Of a stretch of DNA of 64,000 nucleotides, positions 32,638-41,242 are shown piece by piece. Position 1 is the first letter of the stretch; the number at the start of each line of letters is the position of its first letter. The translations under genes were made by a program, and so were the position numbers. Location: positions 62,001-126,000 of the forward strand of contig CAVAJF010000013.1 in assembly GCA_963588905.1 (NCBI GenBank). Reading direction: 5' to 3'. The stretch is from Butyricicoccus_A sp963588905. Lineage in GTDB: Bacteria; Bacillota; Clostridia; Oscillospirales; Butyricicoccaceae. Under the pieces are notes generated by a model. That model did no database searches. It was not told where the DNA came from and saw only the letters and a list, made by a program, of their open reading frames with translations.

Positions 32638-33585
32638 TTAGTCTTCATTTTTGGCAAGGGAAAGACCCATTGCCTCCAACTTGTAAATAACTTCTTCCAG
32701 AGACTTCTTGCCGAGGTTACGAACCTTCATCATGTCGTCTTCAGAAGTGTTGATAAGATCTTCTACCGTGTTGATACCGGCACGCTTGAGGCAGTTGAAG
32801 GAGCGAACGGACAGATCCAGTTCCTCAATCGTCATCTCAAGAACCTTATCATGCTGTGTCTCAGCCTTCTCAACAACAGTGGAATGAGAACCGATTTCCT
32901 CAGAGAGGTCAACAAACAGGGACAGATGGTCAGTCAGAACCTTCGCGCCCAGCGATACAGCGTCCTTTGCTGTGATCGTGCGGTCAGTCCACACTTCCAG
33001 AGTCAGCTTGTCGTAATCGGTCATATTGCCGACACGAGTATTTTCAACTGTGTAGTTTACCTTATAGACAGGCGTGTAGATCGAGTCTACCGGGATAACG
33101 CCGATTGCAGTCTGATACTGCTTGTTGCGCTCTGCGGAAACATAGCCGCGACCATTGGTCAGGGTGATTTCCATAGACAGATGCGCGTCGCTCATCAGGG
33201 TAGCAATATGCAGTTCCGGATTGAGGATCTCTACCTCGCCGTCGGTGTGAATGTCACCAGCGGTTACAGTGCCTTCTCCACTTGCCTCGATGTAAACCGT
33301 CTTCGGTCCATCGCAGTACAGCTTAGCAATGATGCCCTTTACGTTGAGCACGATCTCTGTTACGTCTTCCTTGACACCAGGAATGGTAGAGAACTCATGC
33401 TGCACACCATTGATCTTGATGCTGCTTGCAGCCGTGCCCGGCAGGCTCGACAGCAGAATGCGGCGAAGAGAGTTTCCGAGGGTGGTTCCGTATCCGCGCT
33501 CCAGCGGCTCTACGACGAACTTGCCGTAGGAACCATCTTCTGCAAGGTTTTCGCAGTCTATACGGGGCTTTTCAATTTCGATCAT
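32638..33585 (-). CDS. rpoA: DNA-directed RNA polymerase alpha subunit
   Basis: A 315-residue subunit: the N-terminal dimerisation domain contains GYGTTLGNSLRRILLSSLPG and the C-terminal domain (from about residue 245) contains LDLSVRSFNCLKRAGINTVEDL and NLGKKSLEEV, which bind UP elements and activators. Located between rpsD and rplQ as is usual in Firmicutes. Confidence 0.98.
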   Translation of the reverse strand: MIEIEKPRIDCENLAEDGSYGKFVVEPLERGYGTTLGNSLRRILLSSLPGTAASSIKINGVQHEFSTIPGVKEDVTEIVLNVKGIIAKLYCDGPKTVYIEASGEGTVTAGDIHTDGEVEILNPELHIATLMSDAHLSMEITLTNGRGYVSAERNKQYQTAIGVIPVDSIYTPVYKVNYTVENTRVGNMTDYDKLTLEVWTDRTITAKDAVSLGAKVLTDHLSLFVDLSEEIGSHSTVVEKAETQHDKVLEMTIEELDLSVRSFNCLKRAGINTVEDLINTSEDDMMKVRNLGKKSLEEVIYKLEAMGLSLAKNED

Positions 33586-33645
33586 TTAAATGATACCCTC
33601 CTTATCAGTCGGCGAAATAATAAAACAAACAAATGAGGGCAAATC

Positions 33646-34239
33646 TTACTTGGAGTACAACTCGACGATGAGGTGCTCAGCAACTTCGTAGTCGATGTCA
33701 TCGCGCTGCGGCATTGCGATTACCTTGCCTTCAAAGCTGTCCTTTTCCTTCTCCAGCCACTTCGGAGTAGCAGTAGCGCCCAGCTCTTCAACCAGAGCCT
33801 TGAACTTAGCGCTGGAGCGGCTCTTCTCACGAACAGCGATTACATCGCCCGGCTTTACGCGGTAAGATGCAATATCAACCTTCTGGCCGTTTACGGTGAA
33901 ATGGCCATGGGAGGTCAGCTGACGAGCCTCACGACGGGTCTTAGCGAAGCCAAGACGGTATACAACATTGTCCAGACGGGTCTCCAGGAGGATCAGCAGG
34001 TTCTCACCAGCCTTGCCTTCCATCTTTTCAGCCTTCTTGTAGTATGTTCTGAACTGCTTCTCCAGAACGCCATAGATAAACTTGACCTTCTGCTTCTCAG
34101 TCAGCTGCATAGCGTACTCAGACTGCTTTCTTCTGGACTGCTTCGGGTTTCTATTGGTTTCCTTGTTAACGCCCAGAACTGCCGGAGAAATACCCAGAGT
34201 CTTGCAGCGCTTCAGAATCGGCTGTGTGTTCTTTGCCAT
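33646..34239 (-). CDS. rpsD: 30S ribosomal protein S4
   Basis: A 197-residue S4 that nucleates 30S assembly. The N-terminal part lacks the CxxC...CxxC zinc motif (only one Cys, RCKTLG), so it is the zinc-independent form. The S4 RNA-binding domain is clear: RLDNVVYRLGFAKTRREARQL and HFTVNGQKVDIASYRVKPGD. Located 15 nt after rpsK; unlike Bacillus, rpsD is inside the alpha operon. Confidence 0.97.
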   Translation of the reverse strand: MAKNTQPILKRCKTLGISPAVLGVNKETNRNPKQSRRKQSEYAMQLTEKQKVKFIYGVLEKQFRTYYKKAEKMEGKAGENLLILLETRLDNVVYRLGFAKTRREARQLTSHGHFTVNGQKVDIASYRVKPGDVIAVREKSRSSAKFKALVEELGATATPKWLEKEKDSFEGKVIAMPQRDDIDYEVAEHLIVELYSK

Positions 34240-34254
34240 AAGTCTGTATCCTCC

Positions 34255-34656
34255 TTAAACTCTTCTTCTCTTCGGCGGACGGCAACCATTGTGCGGGATC
34301 GGGGTAACGTCCTTGATCATGGTTACTTCCAGGCCGGTAGCCTGCAGTGCGCGGATAGCAGCCTCACGGCCGGAACCCGGGCCCTTTACGTAGACTTCAA
34401 CAGTCTTCAGGCCGTGCTCCATAGCAGCCTTTGCAGCGGTCTCTGCAGCAGTCTGTGCAGCGAACGGAGTAGACTTACGGGAGCCACGGAAACCCATCTC
34501 ACCAGCGGATGCCCAAGAAATAGCATTGCCGTTCAGGTCGCTGATGGTTACGATGGTATTGTTAAAGGAGGAACGGATATGAGCCGCACCCTTTTCGATG
34601 TTCTTGCTTACGCGGCGCTTACGAGAAACGGCGCCCTTCTTCTGTGCCTTAGCCAT
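34255..34656 (-). CDS. rpsK: 30S ribosomal protein S11
   Basis: A 133-residue platform protein. Motifs: HIRSSFNNTIVTISDLNGNAI, GFRGSRKSTPFAAQ, VKGPGSGREAAIRALQ and the C-terminal DVTPIPHNGCRPPKRRRV. Normal length, 16 nt downstream of rpsM. Confidence 0.98.
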   Translation of the reverse strand: MAKAQKKGAVSRKRRVSKNIEKGAAHIRSSFNNTIVTISDLNGNAISWASAGEMGFRGSRKSTPFAAQTAAETAAKAAMEHGLKTVEVYVKGPGSGREAAIRALQATGLEVTMIKDVTPIPHNGCRPPKRRRV

Positions 34657-34672
34657 TTTTCAGTACGCCTCC

Positions 34673-35038
34673 TTACTTCTTCTTGTTCGCAATGGTCTTC
34701 TTCGGGCCCTTGCGAGTACGAGCGTTGGTCTTGGTACGCTGACCGCGAACCGGCAGGCCTCTTCTATGGCGAACGCCACGATAGGAGCCGATTTCTACCA
34801 GGCGCTTGATGTTCAGCGCAACTTCACGGCGCAGGTCGCCTTCTACAGTATAATCATGGATCACTTCACGCAGCTTGATCTCTTCTGCTTCAGTCAGATC
34901 CTTAACACGAGTATCCGGATTGATACCCGCCTTCTTCAAAATCTCATTGGACAGCTTCCGTCCGATGCCGTAGACATAGGTCAGACCAATTTCTACGCGC
35001 TTTTCTCTCGGAAGGTCTACACCGGCAATTCTTGCCAT
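34673..35038 (-). CDS. rpsM: 30S ribosomal protein S13
   Basis: A 121-residue 30S head protein contacting the P-site tRNA. Starts ARIAGVDLPREKRVEIGLTY; carries RGVRHRRGLPVRGQRTKTNARTRKG and the basic tail KKTIANKKK. It is 35 nt downstream of rpmJ. Confidence 0.98.
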   Translation of the reverse strand: MARIAGVDLPREKRVEIGLTYVYGIGRKLSNEILKKAGINPDTRVKDLTEAEEIKLREVIHDYTVEGDLRREVALNIKRLVEIGSYRGVRHRRGLPVRGQRTKTNARTRKGPKKTIANKKK

Positions 35039-35073
35039 TTATTAACGCACCTCCTGTGTGGTTCAGTGGGGAA

Positions 35074-35187
35074 TCAGCCCTGCTTCTGCTTGTGCTTCGG
35101 GTTCGTGCAGATTACCATGACACGACCCTTGCGACGAATGATCTTGCACTTCTCGCAAATCGGTTTTACAGACGGTCTTACTTTCAT
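35074..35187 (-). CDS. rpmJ: 50S ribosomal protein L36 (zinc-binding form)
   Basis: A 37-residue protein found by reading the minus strand between infA and rpsM: it begins MKVRPSVKPICEKCKIIRRK and ends CTNPKHKQKQG. It has the CxxC...C...H zinc motif (C+ form). A good ribosome binding site (GGAGG) lies upstream of the ATG at 35187. Smallest gene in the superoperon. Confidence 0.97.
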   Translation of the reverse strand: MKVRPSVKPICEKCKIIRRKGRVMVICTNPKHKQKQG

Positions 35188-35262
35188 TGAAATAACCTCC
35201 ATAAGGTTGTGTCGAACCGGAATGGCAGCCTGTAATGCCTCATTCCGGGGTGTGAATCTGGA

Positions 35263-35487
35263 TTACTTGGATCTCCAGGTGATTCTGCCCTTGGTCAGGT
35301 CATACGGAGAGACCTGTACCGTTACTTTATCGCCGGGCAGGATGCGAATATAGTTCATTCTAAGCTTACCGGAGATGTGAGCCTGAATGACCGGCTTCGC
35401 CGGATTGTTCAGTTCTACCTTAAAGGTAGCGTTTGGCAGCGCCTCTATGACGGTACCTTCCAGTTCAATCAAGTCCTCTTTTGGCAT
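35263..35487 (-). CDS. infA: Translation initiation factor IF-1
   Basis: A 74-residue OB-fold protein that binds the 30S A site. It reads PKEDLIELEGTVIEALPNATF, then HISGKLRMNYIRILPGDKV and SPYDLTKGRITWR, all typical. The ATG at 35487 has GGAGG at proper distance; the in-frame TTG upstream is not used. Between map and rpmJ, separated from map by 144 nt of hairpin-rich sequence. Confidence 0.97.
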   Translation of the reverse strand: MPKEDLIELEGTVIEALPNATFKVELNNPAKPVIQAHISGKLRMNYIRILPGDKVTVQVSPYDLTKGRITWRSK

Positions 35488-35631
35488 CTTAATTTCCTCC
35501 AATTGTCAGAAAGTCTACGGCCCTGCATGTTTTGCCAGGCCCCCGCTCTGATGGAGCAGCGCAGCATCGCTCCTCCGCAGCCGCAGCGGGATAAAATCAA
35601 ATCATGGGGTTTGCGTGTAGAATCCCCGTTC

Positions 35632-36399
35632 TCACCAATTTTCTCCGTCAGTAGGGAAGGTCAGAATGACCGGATCTCCCTCGGTGATTGCAATGGAATT
35701 CTCGTAGTGCGCAGACAGCTTGCCGTCTGCCGTCTTGACGGTCCAACCGTCCGGCAGGACATTTACTGCATACGTTCCTACATTTACCATAGGCTCAATG
35801 GCTAAGGTCATTCCCGGCTGAAGCCGCACGCCGTGTCCCGGACGGCCGAAATTCGGAACCTCCGGATCTTCATGCAGATTCGCGCCTACGCCGTGTCCTA
35901 CATAATCGCGCACGAGAGAGAATCCCTGTGCCTCGACATACGTCTGGATGGCGTTGGAAATGTCTGATATACGATTACCCTTGCGGGCAAACTTGATGCC
36001 CTCATAGAAACTCTGTCGGGTCACTGCGATGAGCTTTCTTGCCTCTTCCGACACCTCTCCGCAAGGAATGGTGCAGGCACAGTCGCCATGGAAGCCGTTG
36101 ATGTAGGCACCAACGTCCACTTTGACAATATCTCCCTCGTGAATGACACGGGAACGCGAGGGGATGCCATGGATCACTTCATCGTTGATCGAAACACAGG
36201 CACTGCCCGGAAATCCGCCATAGCCAAGAAAAGACGGCTTTGCACCGGCTTTTTCTATCGTTTTCCGAACAATCTTATCGATTTCACCTGTGGTGACCCC
36301 CGGCCGGACAGCACGAGCCGCAGCGGCGCGTGCCGCTGCGGTGATTCGTCCTGCCTGACGCATTAATTCCAATTCTTTATTGGATTTAAGTCTAATCAT
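35632..36399 (-). CDS. map: Type I methionine aminopeptidase
   Basis: A 255-residue dinuclear metalloprotease that removes the initiator Met. Ligand segments: VDVGAYINGFHGDCACT (two Asp), VGHGVGANLHEDPEVPNFG (His), LAIEPMVNVG (Glu) and HYENSIAITEGDP (Glu). Length is normal. Its start is 5 nt after adk. A KOW-domain L14e/L7Ae-like gene that often follows map in Clostridia is absent. Confidence 0.97.
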   Translation of the reverse strand: MIRLKSNKELELMRQAGRITAAARAAAARAVRPGVTTGEIDKIVRKTIEKAGAKPSFLGYGGFPGSACVSINDEVIHGIPSRSRVIHEGDIVKVDVGAYINGFHGDCACTIPCGEVSEEARKLIAVTRQSFYEGIKFARKGNRISDISNAIQTYVEAQGFSLVRDYVGHGVGANLHEDPEVPNFGRPGHGVRLQPGMTLAIEPMVNVGTYAVNVLPDGWTVKTADGKLSAHYENSIAITEGDPVILTFPTDGENW

Positions 36400-36404
36400 C
36401 TCGT

Positions 36405-37040
36405 TTAAATCTCCAGTGCTTCGCAGGCGAGCTTCTTGGTCTTTTCGAAATCGTTGTCGATCTCGATGCTCTTGAGCTTGCCCAGGTTCGCATAGAAGCC
36501 CTTTACCGGCTCGGTCTGTTCATGGTAGGTCTTCAGGCGAGCAAGTACGGTTTCCGGCGCGTCGTCCTTACGGATAACGAGCTGATCGCCGCAGCTGTCG
36601 CAGATGCCTTCCTTCTTCGGAGCCATAGCTTCACTGTTGACATTATAGGTAGCACCACAAGACAGGCATACACGTCTGCCGCTCATGCGGTTGACGATGG
36701 TCTCGTCCGGAATTTCCAGAGAGAGTGCGCAGTCCATCGGAACGACCTTTTCCAAAGCCTCAGCCTGCGGAATGTTGCGCGGGAATCCGTCCAGAATGCA
36801 GCCATTTGCGCAGTCGTCCTGTGCAAGACGGTCCTTGATGAGGCCGATAACGACTTCATCCGGTACCAGTTCGCCGGCATCCATGTACTTCTTTGCGCTC
36901 ATACCGAGCTCAGTCTGATTCTTGATGGCTTCACGGAGCATATTGCCGGTGGATACAGACGGAATACCCATCTTTTCGATGAGATATGCTGCCAGAGTAC
37001 CCTTACCAGCGCCCGGTGCGCCCAGTAAAACGAGTTTCAT
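36405..37040 (-). CDS. adk: Adenylate kinase
   Basis: A 211-residue enzyme (2 ADP to ATP and AMP). P-loop LLGAPGAGKGT at the N-terminus, DGFPRNIPQAEAL, and a LID domain with four Cys (CLSCGATYNV and CDSCGDQL), so the LID should bind zinc as in other Gram-positives. Between secY and map in the usual order. Confidence 0.98.
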   Translation of the reverse strand: MKLVLLGAPGAGKGTLAAYLIEKMGIPSVSTGNMLREAIKNQTELGMSAKKYMDAGELVPDEVVIGLIKDRLAQDDCANGCILDGFPRNIPQAEALEKVVPMDCALSLEIPDETIVNRMSGRRVCLSCGATYNVNSEAMAPKKEGICDSCGDQLVIRKDDAPETVLARLKTYHEQTEPVKGFYANLGKLKSIEIDNDFEKTKKLACEALEI

Positions 37041-37103
37041 GTTTCGATCTCCTCTATTATAACCGCTGATTCCTTAAATTGCAAGCAAAATTTTCACTAA
37101 ATT

Positions 37104-38387
37104 TTACTCAAGGAATCCCTTATAATTTCTCATCATGAGCTGACTCTCCAGCTGACGAACTGTCTCAAGAGCAACGCCGACAACGATCAGTACCGAAGTA
37201 CCGCCCAGTGCCACATTGTTCAGGCTGGAATTGAGTGCGCCTACGACCAGCGGAACGCCGGCTACAATGCTCAAGAAAATTGCACCGAGGAAGGTAACCT
37301 TTCCAAGAGCCTTGCTGATGAAATCCGATGTCGGCCGACCCGGACGGAAGCCCGGAATGAAGCCGCCGTTTTTCTTCAGGTTGTTCGCAATTTCAATCGG
37401 ATTGAACTGAATCGCAGCGTAGAAATAGCTGAACATGAAGATCAGTGCGATGTACACAATGATGTAAAACGGATTGGTGGTTTCAAACAGATTGAAGATG
37501 AAGGAGGCAACGCCGCCAGCCTTCACATTTGTCATCATCTTGATCGTAGACGGCAGAGACATGATAGAAGCTGCAAAGATGATCGGCATAACGCCGGATG
37601 CATTGACCTTGATCGGCAGATGCGTGGACTGACCGCCGTACATCTTTCGACCAACAACGCGCTTTGCATACTGAATCGGGATTCTGCGCTCTGCATCGGA
37701 GATGAATACAACAAATACTACGATAGCGAGTGCTACGATGATGGTCAGAGCAGCTACGAAGTAGCTTACGCCGCCGTCACGAACCAGCTCAACCAGCGTA
37801 GATGCCATTGCCGGACCTCTGGAAACGATACCTGCGAAAAGCAGGATGCTGATACCGTTGCCGACACCGTTCTTGGTGATCTGCTCGCCCATGTACATGA
37901 TGAGCGCGGTACCTGCGGTAAAGGTCAGAACAATAACGAGTCCATGCCAGAAGTCTGTCTGAGCAAGCAGGTTGTTGCTTCTGAGCAGGACATAATAGGA
38001 GTAGCCCTGGAGAAGACCCAGCGCAACACCCAGATAACGGGTGATGGCTGAAATCTTCTTCTGGCCTTCCTCGCCTTCCTCACGAACCATGCGCTCGAGT
38101 GCCGGAATGGCAACCGTGAGCAGCTGGATAATGATGGAGGCGTTAATATACGGAGTGACCGACATTGCGAAGATGGTCGCTCTGGAGAGGCCACCGCCGG
38201 AAAATACATTCATGAGGCCCAGCGCGGTGCCGGACATCGAATCGAAGTAGGTTGCCAGCTGTGCAATGTCAATATAAGGTACAGGGATAGAGGAGCCTAA
38301 CCGAAACAGAAGAATGATAAACGCTGTATACATCAGCTTTTTCTTCAATTCCGGAACTTGCCATGCGGCTTTTAAGGTCTCAAACAC
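37104..38387 (-). CDS. secY: Protein translocase subunit SecY
   Basis: A 427-residue channel protein with ten membrane helices. Family marks: RLGSSIPVPYIDIAQL, SVTPYINASIIIQLL, the conserved GIVSRGPAMA, and QFNPIEIANNLKKNGGFIPGFRPGRPT at the cytosolic loop. The start is a GTG at 38387, 1 nt after the rplO stop, with GAGGTGG upstream. Part of the spc block of the superoperon. Confidence 0.98.
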   Translation of the reverse strand: MFETLKAAWQVPELKKKLMYTAFIILLFRLGSSIPVPYIDIAQLATYFDSMSGTALGLMNVFSGGGLSRATIFAMSVTPYINASIIIQLLTVAIPALERMVREEGEEGQKKISAITRYLGVALGLLQGYSYYVLLRSNNLLAQTDFWHGLVIVLTFTAGTALIMYMGEQITKNGVGNGISILLFAGIVSRGPAMASTLVELVRDGGVSYFVAALTIIVALAIVVFVVFISDAERRIPIQYAKRVVGRKMYGGQSTHLPIKVNASGVMPIIFAASIMSLPSTIKMMTNVKAGGVASFIFNLFETTNPFYIIVYIALIFMFSYFYAAIQFNPIEIANNLKKNGGFIPGFRPGRPTSDFISKALGKVTFLGAIFLSIVAGVPLVVGALNSSLNNVALGGTSVLIVVGVALETVRQLESQLMMRNYKGFLE

Positions 38388-38388
38388 C

Positions 38389-38829
38389 TTATACCACCTC
38401 GGCCTTTCCTCCTGCTGCCTCGATTTTTTCCTTTGCGGAAGCAGAGAAAGCAGCTGCCTGTACAGTCAGCTTCTTTGTGATCTCACCGTTGCCCAGTACC
38501 TTGACACCGTCGAGTGTCTTCTTTACCAGGCCAGCTTCTACCAGATCAGCAGCAGTAACAACTGCGCCATCCTCGAAACGGTTGAGATCAGATACGTTTA
38601 CCACTGCATTCTCGGTACCGAAAATGTTGTGGAAACCGCGCTTCGGCAGACGACGAGCCAGCGGCATCTGACCGCCTTCAAAGCCCGGACGTACGCCGCC
38701 GCCAGAACGAGCCCACTGGCCCTTATGGCCGCGGCCTGCAGTCTTGCCGTTGCCGGAACCAGCGCCACGGCCCTTACGGAATGCAGGCTGAGTAGAACCT
38801 TCAGCCGGCTTCAGATCCTGTAACTTCAT
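38389..38829 (-). CDS. rplO: 50S ribosomal protein L15
   Basis: A 146-residue L15: KLQDLKPAEGSTQPAFRKGRG, GSGNGKTAGRGHKGQWARSG, and the C-terminal domain KLTVQAAAFSASAKEKIEAAGG. Normal length; 13 nt downstream of rpmD and directly followed by secY. Confidence 0.98.
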   Translation of the reverse strand: MKLQDLKPAEGSTQPAFRKGRGAGSGNGKTAGRGHKGQWARSGGGVRPGFEGGQMPLARRLPKRGFHNIFGTENAVVNVSDLNRFEDGAVVTAADLVEAGLVKKTLDGVKVLGNGEITKKLTVQAAAFSASAKEKIEAAGGKAEVV

Positions 38830-38842
38830 GTTCTACACCTCC

Positions 38843-39025
38843 TTATGCGTTAGCCTCGACCTTGACCAGGTAGCTGATCTGAGTGATCTTGCCACGAGTC
38901 TGGGCATTGTCAGGCTGAATGGTTACGTCGTTGATCGTCTTAAGACCCAAGGAATGAGCGGTGGCAATGTGCTTCTTGTTTCTGCCAGCCAGGCTCTTAA
39001 CCAGGGTAATCTTCAGGTTTTCCAT
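38843..39025 (-). CDS. rpmD: 50S ribosomal protein L30
   Basis: A 60-residue L30: ENLKITLVKSLAGRNKKHIA then LGLKTINDVTIQPDNAQTRGKI. Normal for bacteria; 17 nt after rpsE. Confidence 0.97.
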   Translation of the reverse strand: MENLKITLVKSLAGRNKKHIATAHSLGLKTINDVTIQPDNAQTRGKITQISYLVKVEANA

Positions 39026-39042
39026 TGAAACTACCCCTCCTA

Positions 39043-39540
39043 TTAAAGTTCTTCAGCAGACTTGCCGCGAACAGCAGCAACCTGCTCTGCGGTGCGCAGG
39101 CTCTTCAGACCTTCGATCGTTGCGTTTACAACGTTCTGCGGGTTGCGGGAGCGCAGGCACTTGGTACGGATGTCCTTAATACCAGCAACTTCTACCACTG
39201 CACGAACTGCGCCGCCAGCGATAACGCCGGTACCAGGAGCAGCCGGCTTCAGGAGGACACGGCCAGCGCCGAACTCGCCGATGGTCTCGTGCGGGATGGA
39301 GCTGCCCTTCAGGCTAATGGTTACCAGGTTCTTCTTTGCGTCCTCGATTGCCTTGCGGATTGCGTCCGGAACTTCGGCAGCCTTACCCTGGCCTACGCCG
39401 ATGGTACCCTTCTGGTCACCAATGACAACCAGTGCAGCGAACTTCATAACACGACCGCCCTTGACGGTCTTAGATACTCGATTTAAAGCGACTACTCTTT
39501 CTTCGTACTCAGAGGCGCCGCGATCATACTTTCCAGCCAT
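39043..39540 (-). CDS. rpsE: 30S ribosomal protein S5
   Basis: A 165-residue S5: an N-terminal double-stranded-RNA-binding-like domain (VVALNRVSKTVKGGRVMKFA) and a C-terminal domain with GAGRVLLKPAAPGTGVIAGG and NVVNATIEGLKSLR. It guards decoding accuracy. 18 nt after rplR. Confidence 0.98.
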   Translation of the reverse strand: MAGKYDRGASEYEERVVALNRVSKTVKGGRVMKFAALVVIGDQKGTIGVGQGKAAEVPDAIRKAIEDAKKNLVTISLKGSSIPHETIGEFGAGRVLLKPAAPGTGVIAGGAVRAVVEVAGIKDIRTKCLRSRNPQNVVNATIEGLKSLRTAEQVAAVRGKSAEEL

Positions 39541-39558
39541 TTGTTTCCCTCCTTCCGA

Positions 39559-39918
39559 TTAAAACTTCAGGCCGCCCTCACGGGCACCTTCTGCGAGTTC
39601 CTTAACACGGCCATGGTATACGTAACCGCCACGGTCAAATACGACAGTGTCGATACCCTTAGCCAGTGCACGCTCAGCAATCAGCTTGCCGACCTTGCGT
39701 GCAGCTTCCTTGTTGCCGCCATACTCGCTGAAGTCCTTCTCGGTGGTGGATGCAGCTGCAAGCGTTACGCCCTGGACATCATCGATGACCTGAGCAAAAA
39801 TGTTCTTAGAGCTTCTGAATACGTTGAGACGCGGACGCTGAGCAGTACCGGAAACTGCGCCGCGTACTCTCTTATGGCGTCTGAGACGCTGCTTGTTAGA
39901 GTCTTTCTTTGAAACCAT
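39559..39918 (-). CDS. rplR: 50S ribosomal protein L18
   Basis: A 119-residue 5S-rRNA-binding protein: RLRRHKRVRGAVSGTAQRPR, NIFAQVIDDVQGVTLAAAST and the C-terminal VVFDRGGYVYHGRVKELAEG. 16 nt after rplF. Confidence 0.98.
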   Translation of the reverse strand: MVSKKDSNKQRLRRHKRVRGAVSGTAQRPRLNVFRSSKNIFAQVIDDVQGVTLAAASTTEKDFSEYGGNKEAARKVGKLIAERALAKGIDTVVFDRGGYVYHGRVKELAEGAREGGLKF

Positions 39919-39934
39919 TTAGGCACACCTTCCT

Positions 39935-40480
39935 TTACTTCTTCTTTGCGCCGGTCTTGCCTTCCTTGCGGCGGATATGTTCGTCAGCATACTTGATGCC
40001 CTTGCCCTTGTACGGCTCCGGCGGTCTCTTCTCACGAACTTCAGCTGCAAACTGGCCGACCTTCTGCTTATCCGGACCAGAGATGATGATCTTGTTGGTG
40101 CCCTCAACAGTGATGGTGATGCCGTCAACTTCATCAACAGTTACCGGATGGGAATAACCCAGGTTCATGGTCATGGTCTTGCCGGACTTGGATACACGGT
40201 AACCAACGCCGTTAACCTCGAGAACCTTCTGGAAGCCCTCGGTTACACCAATAACCATGTTGTTAATCAGGGAACGGGACAGACCATGCAGTGCACGGTT
40301 CTGCTTCTCGTCGTTCGGACGAGTTACGGTGATGGTGTTGCCTTCTACAGCAACATGCATTGCCGGATGGATCTCACGGGTCAGGGTGCCGTTCTTGCCC
40401 TTGACGGTGATGGTGTTGCCGTCGAGCTTAACCTCAACGCCTTCCGGTACTGTGATCGGTGCTCTACCAATTCTAGACAT
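39935..40480 (-). CDS. rplF: 50S ribosomal protein L6
   Basis: A 181-residue L6 with two similar domains: SRIGRAPITVPEGVEVKLDG and NTITVKGKNGTL in the first, GVGYRVSKSGKTMTMNLGYSH in the second, and the C-terminal RPPEPYKGKGIKY. 15 nt after rpsH. Confidence 0.98.
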   Translation of the reverse strand: MSRIGRAPITVPEGVEVKLDGNTITVKGKNGTLTREIHPAMHVAVEGNTITVTRPNDEKQNRALHGLSRSLINNMVIGVTEGFQKVLEVNGVGYRVSKSGKTMTMNLGYSHPVTVDEVDGITITVEGTNKIIISGPDKQKVGQFAAEVREKRPPEPYKGKGIKYADEHIRRKEGKTGAKKK

Positions 40481-40495
40481 TCTCAGTACCTCCCC

Positions 40496-40888
40496 TTACC
40501 ATACAAATGCAAGGACTTCACCGCCGACATTCAGCTCGCGAGCCTTCTTGTCGGTCATAACGCCCTTAGATGTGGAAATGATGGCAATACCCAGGCCACG
40601 CAGTACCTGCGGCAGCTCCTGAGCACCTGCGTATACACGCAGACCCGGCTTGGAAACGCGCTTCAGGCCGGTGATTGCCTTCTCATTGTTGTTGTACTTC
40701 AGTGTGATGTGGATGGTGCCCTGACCGCCCTCGATTACCTTGAAGTCCTTGATATAGCCTTCGTCCAGAAGAATCTGTGCAATAGCCTTCTTCATGCCGG
40801 AAGCCGGGACATCAACAGTAGCGTGGCGTGCAGTGCCCGCATTTCTGATGCGGGTAAGCATATCCGCAATCGGATCTGTGATCTGCAT
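40496..40888 (-). CDS. rpsH: 30S ribosomal protein S8
   Basis: A 130-residue S8: DPIADMLTRIRNAGTARHAT at the N-terminus, and VLRGLGIAIISTSKGVMTDKKA near the C-terminus, the 16S rRNA binding part. It is separated from upstream rpsN by 155 nt containing two hairpins, much more than the other gaps of this operon. Confidence 0.98.
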   Translation of the reverse strand: MQITDPIADMLTRIRNAGTARHATVDVPASGMKKAIAQILLDEGYIKDFKVIEGGQGTIHITLKYNNNEKAITGLKRVSKPGLRVYAGAQELPQVLRGLGIAIISTSKGVMTDKKARELNVGGEVLAFVW

Positions 40889-41043
40889 TACTTTGTCCTC
40901 CTTACAGAAGTTAGAGAGTGATTCTCTCCACTTTTCCGGGGCTGAATCTATTTTCAGCCGCGGGCGGGTTTACAGAAATGATATAGAGAAACAGTTAACG
41001 GTAGATCCGATGATCTCCGTTAGCTGTTTTTCACAAAAATGAA
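40889..41043 (-). promoter_or_regulatory. Hairpin-rich spacer between rpsN and rpsH
   Basis: Two stem-loops on the minus strand: AACAG-C-TAACGG pairing with CCGTTA-A-CTGTT (about 40990-41027), and GGCTGAA pairing with TTCAGCC (about 40943-40961). No open frame is convincing. Possibly a processing site or an internal autoregulatory element. Confidence 0.55.
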
Positions 41044-41229
41044 TTACCAGGATGCCTTCTTTACGCCCGGGATCTGGCCCTTGTAAGCCAGCTCGCGGAA
41101 GCAAATACGGCAGATGCCATAGTTGCGCAGGTAAGCGTGCGGACGACCGCAAATCTTGCAGCGGTTGTAAGCACGAGTAGAGAACTTCGGCTTTGCCTGC
41201 TGCTTGAGAACCATAGACTTCTTAGCCAT
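41044..41229 (-). CDS. rpsN: 30S ribosomal protein S14, zinc-binding type Z
   Basis: A 61-residue short S14 with CxxC pairs RCKICGRPHAY and YGICRICFRELAYKGQIPG (C+ form, zinc-binding). Start at 41229 with GGAG upstream; 13 nt after rplE. Confidence 0.97.
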   Translation of the reverse strand: MAKKSMVLKQQAKPKFSTRAYNRCKICGRPHAYLRNYGICRICFRELAYKGQIPGVKKASW

Positions 41230-41242
41230 TTTCTACTCCTCC

